This document shows positions 48,247 through 59,454 of a DNA stretch of 64,000 nucleotides, one piece after another. The notes under the pieces were generated by a model, which made no database searches, was not told where the DNA came from, and saw nothing but the letters and a program-made list of their open reading frames with translations. The position numbers and the translations under genes were made by a program. The stretch comes from Cordia subcordata (Eukaryota > Streptophyta > Magnoliopsida > Boraginales > Cordiaceae): positions 12,898,501-12,962,500 of the forward strand of contig JAPTOF010000008.1 of assembly GCA_028554755.1 (NCBI GenBank), in the 5' to 3' direction. Position 1 is the stretch's first letter. Each line of letters starts with the position of its first letter.

Positions 48247-49640
48247 ATGGTGAAACTAAGAGGAAGGGGTCAAAAGCGTGGAAGGAACAAAAGGGAAAGA
48301 ACACAATCACTTTTACCATAACTGACGTAAAAAATTCAAGAGAAGCAATCAATGGTGTATGGGAAGTATCTTGTGGATACGGATTTCGCAGGTAATAAAG
48401 TTCTTCAATTCTTTTAGGAGCAAAATTGGTATGATTTTTTGCATATGAATTGTGGTGTATATATTGGTATGGTTCGTGAATTCTATGAAAACCTTGAAAT
48501 TTAGTGTAGAAGTCCTAGACTTTAATTAAAATCAACCATTCGCAAAAGTCTTTTGTTTTGACAAAAGATGTTTTGAATGTGATTTTCAAAATACCGGTTG
48601 AAGGAGAGGGACACTATAATAGTCAAGGATGACCAGATGGAGATAAGGAACTCGCCTCTACTATTATTGATTTTGTGTGGCAAGGAGTTGGTCCTAAAAC
48701 TCCCGGTCTAATTCTTCATTATCTCGAAGATATTGATGTTAATAAGAGAATTGCATTAAAGGTGATTATTGAGGTCTTGTTGCCTAGGATGATTAATGAT
48801 GGGGAAATACTATGAATGGATGCTTGTGTGCTCTATATGCTTTATGAGAAGGAGAAAATTACTTTGCCATTTCTTATATTGCATCACATGTTACATATAG
48901 TGGTAAGGATGGAAGAAAGACTCCTATTCTGGGGTTTGGAATGGCTTTGACCCACATATTTAATCATTATAAGATTAAGCCAAAAGAGAAGATTAAGGAA
49001 TTTGCTTGGAATTTCAACATGTCCTACATGAATTCTATGGGCATTTATTGGTACAACGGGAACCCTATCAATAAGGCTACTGATAACAATTTGCCTTATG
49101 AGATCTGAGAGGCAATCAACAAAAGATCAAGGGAAGGTACCACTTTTAGTAACCTGGTAAAGGGAAGGAAGCTTAATATGTGGATGAGGTTCAAGATGTA
49201 TTAGATGAGGAAGACAGCAAGAACAAGCTAGAGGAGGAGACATTAATATCCATGAGCCAGCTATTGAACAGCCTATGGATGTGAGTTCATATTAGAAAGA
49301 AACATGGCTAACTGTAGAAGAAATTGATCTAAGGAAAGCTATGCGTGCCTCAAGGGAAGAAGCTAGAGTGGAGGAATAGAGGCGTGGACTATGTTCTAGC
49401 TTTGGAGTGCAACACAATGATCTTTCCATCTTAGCCTAGCTATTAACTCAAATGTAGGCACTCAATGCAAGTATGCGCCAAAAGAATCCCAATTGGAATG
49501 AGATGAACAGAAACAGGGCAGAGACAAACACTACCCTTGGCCAAGTGAACCTTCACTTAGGCAAGCTTGAGAACTCCCATGAAGATCTAAAGTCCAACTT
49601 TGCGAAGTACTTCAAGGATCATAGTGAGAATCCTTGAGGA
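48247..49640 (+). pseudogene. Relic extra ORF downstream of pol
   Basis: After pol, an ATG at 48247 starts a basic stretch (MVKLRGRGQKRGRNKRERTQ) that stops at a TAA after about 24 codons. Other frames give FLHMNCGVYIGMVREFYENL, FVWQGVGPKTPG and PILGFGMALTHIFNHYKIK, which resemble the plant-transposon / extra-ORF proteins found beside or within some LTR elements. No continuous frame survives. Whether this is an envelope-like ORF or a captured sequence cannot be decided here. Confidence 0.4.
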
Positions 49641-49858
49641 TTGGAGCATCGTGAATATTTTCAAAAACAATTTCCTTCATGATTCTAACACATTTTAGCA
49701 TTTGGTTTACTTTGTTAGTTTTTGAGACTTCATTTACTTTTTATCTACTTGTTTGGTTGCTTTAGCTTATTAATTAACTTTGGTCGTTGATGCTTTGCTT
49801 TGGTGATGGTAGCTTTGTTTGTTCACTCACTCCTATGCTTTTACTTGTTTTGATGATG

Positions 49859-50057
49859 CCAAAGGAGGAGATATTATGTGCATGAATGGTATGATAAATG
49901 GTGTGAATGGCTTGAATATATGCATACTTATATGTGATAAATTTTTGCTTTGATGTTTTGATCTTGGATGCATAAATTGCTAAATTGAGGGGGAGTCACT
50001 TTGTTTTTGGGACTCCATCCAAATTAGTTTAATTTGCCATCATAAAAAAGGGGGAGA
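49859..50057 (+). other. Repeated polypurine tracts before the 3' LTR
   Basis: Three purine runs: AAAGGAGGAGA near 49860, GAGGGGGAG near 49986, and AAAAAAGGGGGAGA at 50045-50058 just before TTATTAGATTAATATT, the likely (mutated) start of the 3' LTR. Multiplied polypurine tracts are a reported Sirevirus feature. Confidence 0.55.
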
Positions 50058-50220
50058 TTATTAGATTAATATTACTTTTGTTAATTGTTTTGATGATGGA
50101 AATTAATCTTACAGCTTGGTAATAGTGTAACAATGATAATTATACACTATGATGTCACATATAATTTAGGAATTTATATAATAGCTATTTTGTTAGTTAA
50201 GTGCAAAATAAGATATGATA

Positions 50221-50575
50221 TGTAACAACGTTTAACACCCTATCCCACATTAATTTTGTGTGAGATTCGTGTGAACTTTATAATTAGGCTTGGGTCATTA
50301 CATGTGGTATCAGAGTAGGCTTTGGTAGATTCCACACTGCTTAGAGTTCTGGGTTGTGGTTTTGTTTTGTTTGTGTTTGGGCTCGGACAAGGATGTCCCG
50401 TTTCTAAAAGAGGGAATCTGTAATGCTGCATCCTACATCATTTTTATGTGAGATTCGTGTGCATTTTATAATGACTTGGGTTCACTACTATTGTCATCAC
50501 TGGCTTAAGTGGTTTAGGCTAGTTGGTTAGGTTCAAGTGGGGTAGCATGCCAGTAGTTGGGCGTAGGTTATTACA
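50221..50575 (+). mobile_element. TRIM-like small LTR element
   Basis: A first terminal repeat, 50221-50302, runs TGTAACAACG ... GGGTCATTACA and is followed at once by TGTGGTATCAGAGTAGG, a clear initiator-Met primer site. A second copy starts TGTAATGCTGCATCC at 50419, shares GTGTGAGATTCGTGTG-like text (ATGTGAGATTCGTGTG) and TATAAT-ACTTGGGT, and ends near 50489 or, if the LTR is longer, at TTATTACA (50575). GAGGGAATC just before the second copy is the polypurine tract. No coding region. No target duplication found. Confidence 0.6.
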
Positions 50576-50694
50576 CAAGAGTATGTTACATTACATCTAA
50601 TTGATACATGATAGAGAAGAGTATTTTTATGTCCAAAAATATGAAGAAAAATAAAAACAAGTGAAGACAACATTGTATCACAGTACATTACTAT

Positions 50695-51291
50695 TTATTA
50701 GGGAACTGGAATTTTGTCCTATGAGGGCGCATAAATTTGGGCCACGTGCCTAAGGAGTGAGGAACAATAAAAGGGGCGAAGGTCAAATCTCTCCCGTGTG
50801 AATTGAGCCCGAAATGGGTGCCTAAATCACCCATATCATATGCGTTGTTGGATCTTCAAAACCTCATGCACCTATTGCATACAGACTTCAAGAAATCTAG
50901 GAAAGCAAAGCACCATCATTCCACTAACATCACTTGTTTCTTGATACAACAAATTGACAATAGTAGCACCCTGAGGTGGGCTACCATCGTGGTATGCCTA
51001 GAAGGGACTGCCACCCTAAGTCGATCTAAGCCTAGCTAGGATGCCTTCAAGACTGAGTGAGGGCGGTGGGAAGCAGTGGAAATCACGTTAGCCAAGGTCT
51101 ATATACGCTATAAATAGTTCACAATTTTGGTCAAGGTAGTGGCACGACACAGCTCAATCTATCCCTTATCCTTCTTTCTAGCTTTACTAACTTGATTGTC
51201 AGAGTTTATCTTGGGAGAAAAGACCCTAGTATTTATTTCGTGTGTAGCACTTTGGTGATCGCAATAGTACTAGTGATTTTTAGCATCTTAA
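50695..51291 (-). repeat. Left LTR of the pol-less element
   Basis: First of the two direct terminal repeats. The left end is mutated (TTATTAGGG where the other copy has TGATTAGGG). It is clearly diverged from the right copy, so the insertion is not recent. Confidence 0.75.
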
Positions 51292-51439
51292 GCTAATAAC
51301 TTTAGTGAAGAAGGCATTAACCTATTAAGGTCCAGGCTGGGGGAATTCATCCTAAACCTCTTGCATGACTTGAATTTTCATGTGGTGACCTCTTGGGATC
51401 AACATTGGTCAAATATATTAAGAAGGTAGGTCTTTACAA

Positions 51440-52270
51440 GTATTCATTCACAGCTCGGACTTAGGCCTTCTCGTAGTCCTCTGGCAAAGACCGAAGCTGA
51501 TCCTCTACTTCTTGACAGTTGGCCTCCACGGTTTCATCAGTTGTTTTAAACTCACCTGCCTTAAAAGCTGAAGATTCTGCCGTCACTAAGTATGCTCTAA
51601 TTGTGCCATAGAGGCTTCTACAGCTTCAATGGCATGATCTTGCTTCTCCTATGCAAGGGTAAGTTGCTGCTGTAAGTCCACTATCTCTTTGTGGTTTGTG
51701 GAGAGATAATAAAGATTCCTCCGCAACCAGGCAGAGCGTTCTTTCCTCTGCCACTTCCTTTTCGTCGGAGATCTTCGTATCTGATATTTACACCTTGGAC
51801 TTTTTTAGCTCTTTGGTGAGGTACATGTTGCCCTGGTGATACCATTGGTATTAGAATTGAACCTTTCTTGCATCATAAACAATGCATGCGACCTCCTCTC
51901 CAATTGCCTATGAAGGAATTAGAAGGGTCTGAGTCCTCCGAGATAGAAGCATAAATAAGAAGAAGATAAAAAAAAGGAAAAAAAAGAAAGGGGGAAGAGA
52001 AAAAGGACAAACCCTTTGGCACGAGTTAGTGAGGTTAATCACGAAGTCCATCTCTAACCAAAGGGAAACATTGTGCTCTAGTGGAATGCGAGTATTTGAG
52101 GGCTCGAGCATAGTCCCCTTAATGAGCAGGGGCATTGAGGCAGGAAAATGTTGCAACTTACCTTAGCAATCGAGGAGGTAGGTAGACCATTTCTGGGCCA
52201 GGGACATCACTTGTTCAACCATGGCCCTCCTAAATGCCTAAGAACTTGAAGTGGTTGAAGGGTGAGGTGT
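51440..52270 (-). pseudogene. Minus-strand coding remnant in the pol-less element
   Basis: The minus strand has an 82-codon frame (51908-52156) and neighbouring open text rich in Glu/Lys/Ser. The plus-strand sequence around 51440-51800 has CTTCTCG/CTTCC-rich wording typical of the complement of coiled-coil gag text. No known domain recognised. Confidence 0.25.
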
Positions 52271-52477
52271 CATCATCTAAAACACCAAAGACGAAGAATA
52301 AGAAAAGGAAGACGATAGCAAATCCAAAACGATAATAAAAGCAAGCTCTCTTTTGAAAAAGCTTACAAAAAGAGACAAAGGTGCGGTGGAGCCGTCGTGG
52401 CCACCAAGATAGAGTAAGTCAATACTATGAAGTAATGAAAGGACATGTAATCGTGTTAGTTAATTAGAGTATAGCTT

Positions 52478-54905
52478 TGTGATGGACGTTGAAATTACCA
52501 AAAATAAATTCTTATCTCCTACCTTGCAATTTTAAATTGTGTGGGGTGAGAAAAGAGTCGAGTTCACAGGGATTGAAGAAATTTAGAATATGCTAATTAT
52601 GTTAAGTAAATTAATCAAGCGAGTCACAAGCAAAATAGGGGGTTTAAATGCAAAAATAAGTAAAATAAGCAACACTGTCCAGCCACTGGTTGCGCTGCGT
52701 GGACACGTAGCTGGGTAGAAAAAGAAAAACATAAATTAAAAAAAAATAAAAATGACTAAAATACGCAATTCTAAATTAACGCAAGGTTGGAAAACAGGAA
52801 TTCAATGAGAATTAAATCTAGCCTGAAGAACAATCACAATTTCGGTCAACAAATCCGATCCTAGATGCAAAAATACTTTCAACTATTTCGATAAATCAGT
52901 TATGGTTATTGGCTCGGCCTAATACCCTCATCTTTCCTTACAGAGTTGATAACGGTTTTAATCCCCTACAATTTTTCCCGCTATCGCCTTACCTATTAGA
53001 CGTTCTAATCCTAGGAGATGCCTGCAGGATCTATCTAACGGCAGCAATAAAAATCTAGAAAGACCTGATTCTAAAAATCAATACTCTCGCGGTAATTGCT
53101 CATTTAGATTACGTAATTACACAGGAAACCTGGTTACCACTATTTTTAGATTAATTAAATTAATCTAATTGGCTACCTATTGTCATGCAATTGAATAACC
53201 ATGCACAAAATTAAACAATCACAGAACGATATTAATTCTTGAAATATTAAATACGCAAATATCAAAATAACATGAAAGGGATAAAACTATTAGATCTCAC
53301 GGAATTGATGAACTGAAGTCTTGATTAATCCTTGGCTAGAAAGAAAATTAGAACAACTTGTCCATGAATGTCGCCCAAAGAATGAAGAGAAAATTTGCTG
53401 AATTGTCCGCTAAAAGTTGTCTCCCTCCAAAGTGCAAATAAGAGGTATTTATAAAAGAAAAACCCTAACCTATTTTCCTTGTTGGATAAGAAAACCTGGC
53501 CCAAAAAGAATAATAAGGTAAAAGCCTGAAATATAAGTTCCAACAAAATAATAAGTCTACTAATATTTAATCTATTTCCTCTAAAAGCCCAGAAAAAAAT
53601 ATCTTCCATCTTGGTCAACCCAGTCAAACCCACGTAGCAATTTAATGACATTTTTTCACGTGACGGTGTCAACTTTGACCCGTTACAAACACGTCCAAAA
53701 AGCTCTTGAATCCATATGTAATGCATCCAGCTCCTTTTCCTAAGTACAATTATGCAAAATTACATTAAAAACATCGATTAAGAAGCATTCTATTCCAAAA
53801 TCAAGTGTATCTAACATTCAAATTAAACACTTATTTAGAACTTATCACTTTGTCCTAACTAATTAGGGTTTTTGGGCTTAGTTAGTTAAGTCCTCTAATT
53901 GATGTCGACTGAGGACAATCCTAGAGTTTAAACCATTAGCTAGATTTAAAGCTAAGACCTAAGCCACCTAAGATCATTTAAGCTAGTTAGAAACCTATTA
54001 ACTAGGTTTAAAGCTAAAATCAACTCAACTAAGCTTAAACATACATTAAGAACTTGAAGCACAAGTAACACACATTTAATCAAACACATAAACATATTTG
54101 AATTAAAGCCATGGATCCTTATAAACAATACATGTATTGACACCATATTATTCACAAATCAAGTATTCATAGCCCTAACCTAGTTTACAACATACAGATT
54201 ACCCTAAATCAGGCCTTATCAAACATGCTACATATAAGATAAAGGAAAACAAAGAGAACTCCGCTAAATCTTGCTCCAAATCTACAGAATGCTATTCTAA
54301 TCCTTGTTACAATCACTAATCCTTGCCTGGAATAGGTGGAAAATGATGTGTGGAGGTATGGATGAAGTGGGACTAAGGTAGGGTTTTATTAAGGTTTGAA
54401 AATTATGAGTTCCTCACCTAATTTTGATTTGAAACGAACTATTTATAGTAGCTGCTGCAAGTCTACTGGTCGACCTTACCGATCGACCAATACTTCACTT
54501 AATGCTAGAGTGACTACAATTGGAACACATTGGAATTATCTGTCAATCGGTTCCTTCACTTTACTCAGCCGGTATGTTCTCCAACATTCCGTTCTTGCCG
54601 GTCGACCTGCCGATAATTTCATTTTGCTCAATCCGTAGTCCAAATTGCCTCTATTATTTATTTCTCTACTTTTAGCCTTCATCTATTCGCTCATTTCTTC
54701 TTCGTTTAAGCTCGAATATTGATACAACGTGAACTTAAATCACAATATATGGCACTTAGTGTAGCGTTTATGCAATTAAACTCATTATGCACAAATATCA
54801 ACAACTATGCACAAATAGCACTCTAAATGCACTTAAATAGGCTCTAAACACATCTAGAATGTATGCAATTAAGACCAACAAACACACACACACATACACA
54901 TATCA
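52478..54905 (-). mobile_element. LTR-like insertion (2.4 kb) in the pol-less element
   Basis: On the minus strand it begins TGATATGTGTATG (54905) and ends CGTCCATCACA (52478). GCTT occurs directly on both sides (52474-52477 and 54906-54909), a possible 4-base duplication. On the minus strand CAATCCCTGTGAACTCGACT precedes the end by about 80 bases, as in the 3' part of plant gypsy-type LTRs. A (CA)n tract lies at the other end. The block at 1343-3165 has the same layout. No coding region; 133- and 67-codon frames are shadows. Confidence 0.5.
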
Positions 54906-54959
54906 GCTTATCATTGTGGTAGGGGAAAAGGTAGTCATCGAAGAATGGGTAGAGCAGGC

Positions 54960-56593
54960 CAATTGTGTCCTCTTTGCTGGAGGATCAAATTGTGGCTCAA
55001 AAGCCTCTTTTTTTGCCCATTACTTGCTTTGAGGGTTGAGAAGCCTAAGGAGCTAGAATAGGTAAAGGAGCAATAGAGCCTGAGATGGCCGGCACAAAAG
55101 ATGATAGAACTATGAAAGTGATAGGGATAAAGCTTACTGCGTTGATTGATGTAGTAGTGGATGTATTGGTGGAGCTTTTTAAGCGATGGCACAACTATCC
55201 TGCAAATTCCTTGACATCTAGAGCTTAGGGATTGATAAATTGAAGCCCTGCAAATAAAAAGACAAACAAGAATTGCTGGATATATACATATACAAGAAGG
55301 TAAGAAAATAGTTTAAAGGAGTTTATAATATAGTGGGTCTACCTAAAATAGGAAATAGGGCAATTCTAGTTGCCACCAGGGGATCTGACAGTGTTATTAT
55401 AAAGGATATGGTTGTTGACAGTGTAGATGTTGTAGGGGGTTACATGGGGAGATCCGTGAAGACTAGAGACCCAATGACCATAAAGACACTAGCAAAGGCC
55501 TCGAGTTGTAAAGGCTCTTTGAAGATGGATCACCAGAGAACATTTGCAGTCAAAGTTATGATGGAAGGTGTATGAGCAAGAGGCTAACCAGTTGTAGTCA
55601 AAGAGGACTTTTTAGCCAATTTTGCCTCTCAAGAAAGGATAAGCCTGCTATCTCTTATGTCTTTAAACCAGACAAACTTTATGACATTGTAGGGCTTATA
55701 CTATAATAGCCCTACAAATTTGGTTAATAGTTCCATCTATAAGTCTGCACCTGAAATGGCATCTTTCTCATTGTCTCTTTAGCATGTCACTCTTGCCGAA
55801 TAGACCACTCTTATTGGGTTGGGTGGCAAATGAGAAACTTGTGGTACCAGGTCTTGTCGTTTGTGGAAGGCTACTCTTTAAAAAGCTTTCTTTTGGTCTA
55901 GGACATGAAATAGTAGTGCCCATGGACGCTTGGGCAAGGTTACGACAATGTAAAGTAATGGAAATATTGAACTGTGCAAGTGATGTCATTTAGGTCAAAA
56001 GGAAAAAGAACCCTATTATGACCTTCCAATTATTTGGGTGGAGTTGGACAAGGCTGTAAAAATAAATATCGAAAACACCAATAAAGAAATTTCGGAGTGG
56101 TAAGGGTACTATGTGATGGAGGATGGTGTTAGACAAAGCAAAGCCCCTATCACCAAGGTGTAGGCCTTTTCATCTGCCCTAACAAAACGAAGCGCAACTG
56201 TCAGACCTGGATACACTAGGATATGCACTTTATCCAAATCCTCTTATGTAAGGACGCTGGATTTTTCTAAAGCATCAATAGGCTCATCCTCACTCTTTGC
56301 TTTTCAGGACTTTTCTGCAGCCTCTTGATCAGAAGTACTAGAGTAGTGGATGGCCTTTTTGGGTTGTGAGTGACCGTGAAATTCTGGGATTTACTAGTGC
56401 TTTTTGCTTTCACAATTGATTTTGCCTTCCCTTTCTTAGAACGGGACACCAAGGAAGGTAAATAAGGTAAAGTGGATTTCCTGAAGGCATTGCTATCAAA
56501 AGGAGAAGAGGTATTCTGACTATCCTTGAGGACATTTGACTCCTTGTCAGAATCATAAACGCGGGCCTTGGACATCTTAGTATAAGACATCAA
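54960..56593 (-). pseudogene. gag-like ORF region of the pol-less element
   Basis: The minus-strand frame 56267-56593 starts with an ATG 254 bases after the right (5') LTR: MMSYTKMSKARVYDSDKES, then a Ser/Lys-rich basic section (SRSKKGKAKSIVKAKS). Text further along this strand (to about 54960) stays partly open in several frames but is broken by stops. Basic, low-complexity N-terminal text would fit a gag or nucleic-acid-binding protein; that is inference and I recognise no family. Confidence 0.35.
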
Positions 56594-56847
56594 AGATGGG
56601 TTTAGATTAGAAAAAGGAAAATATCAAGAGGGGAAAGAAGGTGAAAGTGTAGGAATAGTGATAACAATGAAGAACAGTAAAGGGAAAAGGGAAAAAAGAA
56701 TTTCAACAGGAAAGGAAATGCTTTGAGCGAATACCATGGGACATTAGGCAACACTCTAAAAAGACAAAGATGCCTTAATTGGGTGTTAGAAATGACATTT
56801 AGCACGCGAGTGCCCAGGGTCACGTGTCTTAAATGTTAGAGGATACT

Positions 56848-57445
56848 TGATTAGGGAATTTGAATTTCATCCTATGAGCGTGCATAAATTCGGTCCACGT
56901 GCCATAGAAGTGAGGAACAATAAAAGGGTAAAGGTCACATCTCACCAAATCAATTGAGGCCTGCAATGGGTGCCTAGATCACCTAGGCCATATGCATTGT
57001 TAGACCTCTAAGGCCTTTTGCGTCTTTTATGTCGTGGACCTCAAGAATCTTAAAAACAAAACATCATCATTTCACTGATAGGGACACCCACTTCTTGGAA
57101 CTTGAAATTGGGCAAATAATAGTGGCAACACCTTGAGATGGGCTACCATCCTAGTATGCCTAGAAGGGACTAACACCCTAAATAGATCTAGGCCTAGTTT
57201 GGCCACCTTCATGACTGAGCAAGGCCGTTGCAAGGCGGTGGAAACTGTATTAGCTAACGTCCAGATACACTATGAATAGTTGACAATTTTGGTCATGGTC
57301 GGGGCACGAAACAACCAGATCTCTCCCTTATCCTTTTCTTTAGCTCTGCTAACTTGACCGTTAGAGTTTACCTCGAGCCGAAAAGCCCTGGTGTTTGCTC
57401 AAACTCCAATGATTGCAATAGTACTAGTGACTTTGAGCATCATCA
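56848..57445 (-). repeat. Right LTR of the pol-less element
   Basis: Second direct terminal repeat, TGATTAGGG ... CATCATCA, directly followed by the ACTAT duplication. It contains AACAATAAAAGG and ACACTATGAATAGTTGAC-like text in the same places as the left copy. Confidence 0.8.
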
Positions 57446-57669
57446 ACTATATATATAGTGATGCACCCCAACACAATGTTTTCTTTACTTTGCTTTGGTT
57501 TTTCTTCATATTTTTGGGCTTACTTTTCATTCTTTTTGGCCCCATAAAAATTTGCATAATTATGAGACAATATAAAAAATTAGCATTTATACTTGTTTTA
57601 GTGTGTATATTAATTTGTTTTGTTAATGTTATGTGGAGTAAGACTAGACGTCATTTTTTTGTTATTTAA
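57409..57669 (+). other. Hydrophobic open frame of 86 codons, unknown
   Basis: Starting at the ATG at 57409 (an in-frame GTG lies at 57391), the frame encodes three hydrophobic segments: about residues 2-15, 27-47 (FFTLLWFFFIFLGLLFILFG) and 58-74 (LAFILVLVCILICFVNV), separated by basic loops, ending in a Lys/Arg-rich tail. The first 12 codons lie in the right LTR; from about 57455 a TATATATAG could serve as a splice acceptor. It may be the 3' exon of a disrupted small membrane-protein gene, or a chance T-rich frame. No family recognised. Confidence 0.25.
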
Positions 57670-58418
57670 ATATCATCCTTTGTGTTTCTATCTAGTTGAC
57701 ATGTTACAAAGAAAAGAGAGTTATCAAAAATATTTTTCAAGTTAATATGCCAACTAAGAATTCATATACAAGAGGTGATATATATTTGAGTTTAAATAGA
57801 GTGACGATTTAGCATTATTCTATTATTTGCATACTTTTTGTTATAAGATGGAGAAGAAGAAATAAATCTTTAAAGAATAATTTTTGTAGAAAAAAAAGAA
57901 CCTGGACTTAATTGATTAAAACCGGGGCACTTTTCATACAGATAATCATTGTTCCCATTGTTCCAATGATCTTGCCATGGGTTATAAACTTAAATCTTGC
58001 AATATGATATGTATTTTCAATATAATTATGGGCCATTGATTAGTTTGAATCTTTTTAACCATGCATTTATTCATGGTACAGGTATTTAATACGCTTTTTT
58101 TTATTTACTATAAGTTAAAGTTTTTATACGATTGAGTAGTAATCAAATTATGTACATTTGGTATTTTTCAGAGTTGGAGCACACCTTTTAAATATTCCAA
58201 ATTTTAATATTCATTGCAAATATTAAAATACTAGTACATTTTTTAATATTCATTGCAAATGTAAAAATATAATTTTAGAATTTTTTGTTTTATTTAATTT
58301 ATTTATATTCAGTGATTCTAAAAACATGTAATAAATTTTATTGATATATAATATCTTATTTTGTAATTTATTATTATTTCATCAATGAGTTTTGTGATTT
58401 AGATTGAAAACTTGAACC
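57670..58418. other. AT-rich DNA, nothing recognised
   Basis: No gene or repeat beyond a short local duplication of TTTAATATTCATTGCAAAT near 58200 and 58240. Confidence 0.5.
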
Positions 58419-58423
58419 GAATC

Positions 58424-59022
58424 TGTGATATCCCACAAGGGGTGAATGTGATATCTCACATCGGGCTGTGGGGTAACTTGTGATTTGTTTATAAGTGGGT
58501 GGAATAGGTATAACTAACAACTTGAGGTAATCATTTTGTGCCAGTTGATTAGAGGCCCAAGTAGTTATTAGTTATGCCTACAACACCAGTCTTGCTCGTT
58601 TGCCTAGACTCGGGAGCGTGAACCAATAGTATCAGAGCCAGTTACTAGCCAGTTGTAGGAGCTAAGTGTTATGTGGGACAAAGTGCTACACCAAATGTGT
58701 GATGGGAGCCACCTCTTGAGCTTGTAGGAGCCATCTTTAGAGGCCTACACCGCTTGGTCTTGCGGGTCCTGTGTGTGATCGTGTGCCCCTGACGAGGATG
58801 TCAAATCCTCAACCGGGGGTGAATGTGATATCCCACTAGGGGTGAATATGATACCCTCCATCGGGTTGTGGGGTAACTTGTGACTTGTTATAAGTGGGTG
58901 GAGTGGGTATAACTAACGACTTGGGTTAACCATTTTGGACCAGTTGATTAGAGGCCCAAGTAGTTATTAGTTATGATTGCAACACCAATCTTGCTCACGT
59001 GCCTAGGCTCGGGGGCGTGACA
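58424..59022 (+). mobile_element. TRIM retrotransposon (599 bp)
   Basis: Two ~200-bp LTRs, 58424-58623 and 58824-59022, start TGTGATATCCCAC and share GGGTTGTGGGGTAACTTGTG, ATAAGTGGGTGGA, ATTAGAGGCCCAAGTAG and CTAGGCTCGGG. The right one ends GCGTGACA. The left one is followed by AGTATCAGAGCCAG (58628-58641), the initiator-Met primer site. CCGGGGGTGAA precedes the right LTR as a polypurine tract. Flanks GAATC (58419-58423) and GAATA (59023-59027) match at 4 of 5. There is no coding region, as expected of a terminal-repeat retrotransposon in miniature, which needs proteins from other elements to move. Confidence 0.85.
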
Positions 59023-59027
59023 GAATA

Positions 59028-59411
59028 AATGAGTTGGTGTAAATACTTTTTCATCACCTCTAATTGGAAATTCTTATTCTGGCACTAGTAGTACCTTTTG
59101 TCGAGAATGAAGGGTCCTTATATCATGGTCCCTTATAAGGTGCTCTTTTATTAAGCATTGTACTCCTCTTCCTACTGTTTAGTACCTTTCATTATCAGCC
59201 ATGAATCATGACTGCTATTTATTAATTCACTCAATTCACCCTTTCATAGGAGTCCATGGAATTCTTGCTCTTATCTTCTATTAATAGAAGTGAAGAAATA
59301 AATTAATCTTTTGAGTTTAGGCTTAATTAAAAAATGTTCACAATTGATCTAATTTTTACTAATTTGATATTATGTTCTTATTTATTTATATTTTATAGCG
59401 TGTACTTTGTA

Positions 59412-59413
<2 letters not shown>
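59028..59413. other. AT-rich DNA between TRIM and the copia element
   Basis: No supported feature. Confidence 0.5.

Positions 59414-59450
<37 letters not shown>
59414..59450. repeat. (AT)n microsatellite
   Basis: Thirty-seven bases of alternating A and T, immediately before the 5' LTR of the second copia element. Confidence 0.9.

Positions 59451-59454
<4 letters not shown>

Larger units (their letters stand above)
42054..50220 (+). mobile_element. Sirevirus-like Ty1/copia retrotransposon, decayed
   Basis: Order: partial 5' LTR (to 43053), primer-binding site (43056), gag, protease, integrase, reverse transcriptase, RNase H, long 3' region with a relic extra ORF, polypurine tracts, then the first ~160 bp of a 3' LTR from about 50057. 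The order PR-INT-RT-RH is Ty1/copia. Length over 8 kb, an extra ORF after pol and repeated polypurine tracts are features of the Sirevirus lineage. The 5' LTR lacks its 5' part and the 3' LTR is cut by the TRIM-like element at 50221, so the LTR pair cannot be compared for age. Many stops and frameshifts; it is inactive. Confidence 0.75.
50695..57445 (-). mobile_element. LTR element without pol (LARD-like), perfect TSD ACTAT
   Basis: Two direct repeats of about 597 bp, 50695-51291 and 56848-57445, share CCTATGAG-G-GCATAAATT, GTGAGGAACAATAAAAGG, GGGCTACCATC-T-GTATGCC, AATTTTGGTCA and CAATAGTACTAGTGA in order. The right copy starts TGATTAGGG and ends GAGCATCATCA. ACTAT flanks the whole exactly (50690-50694 and 57446-57450). 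I see no protease, integrase or RT. The longest meaningful frames are on the minus strand, and one starts 254 bp from the right LTR, so the element is probably transcribed right to left. An unrelated LTR is inserted at 52478-54905. Net length is about 4.3 kb. Confidence 0.75.
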
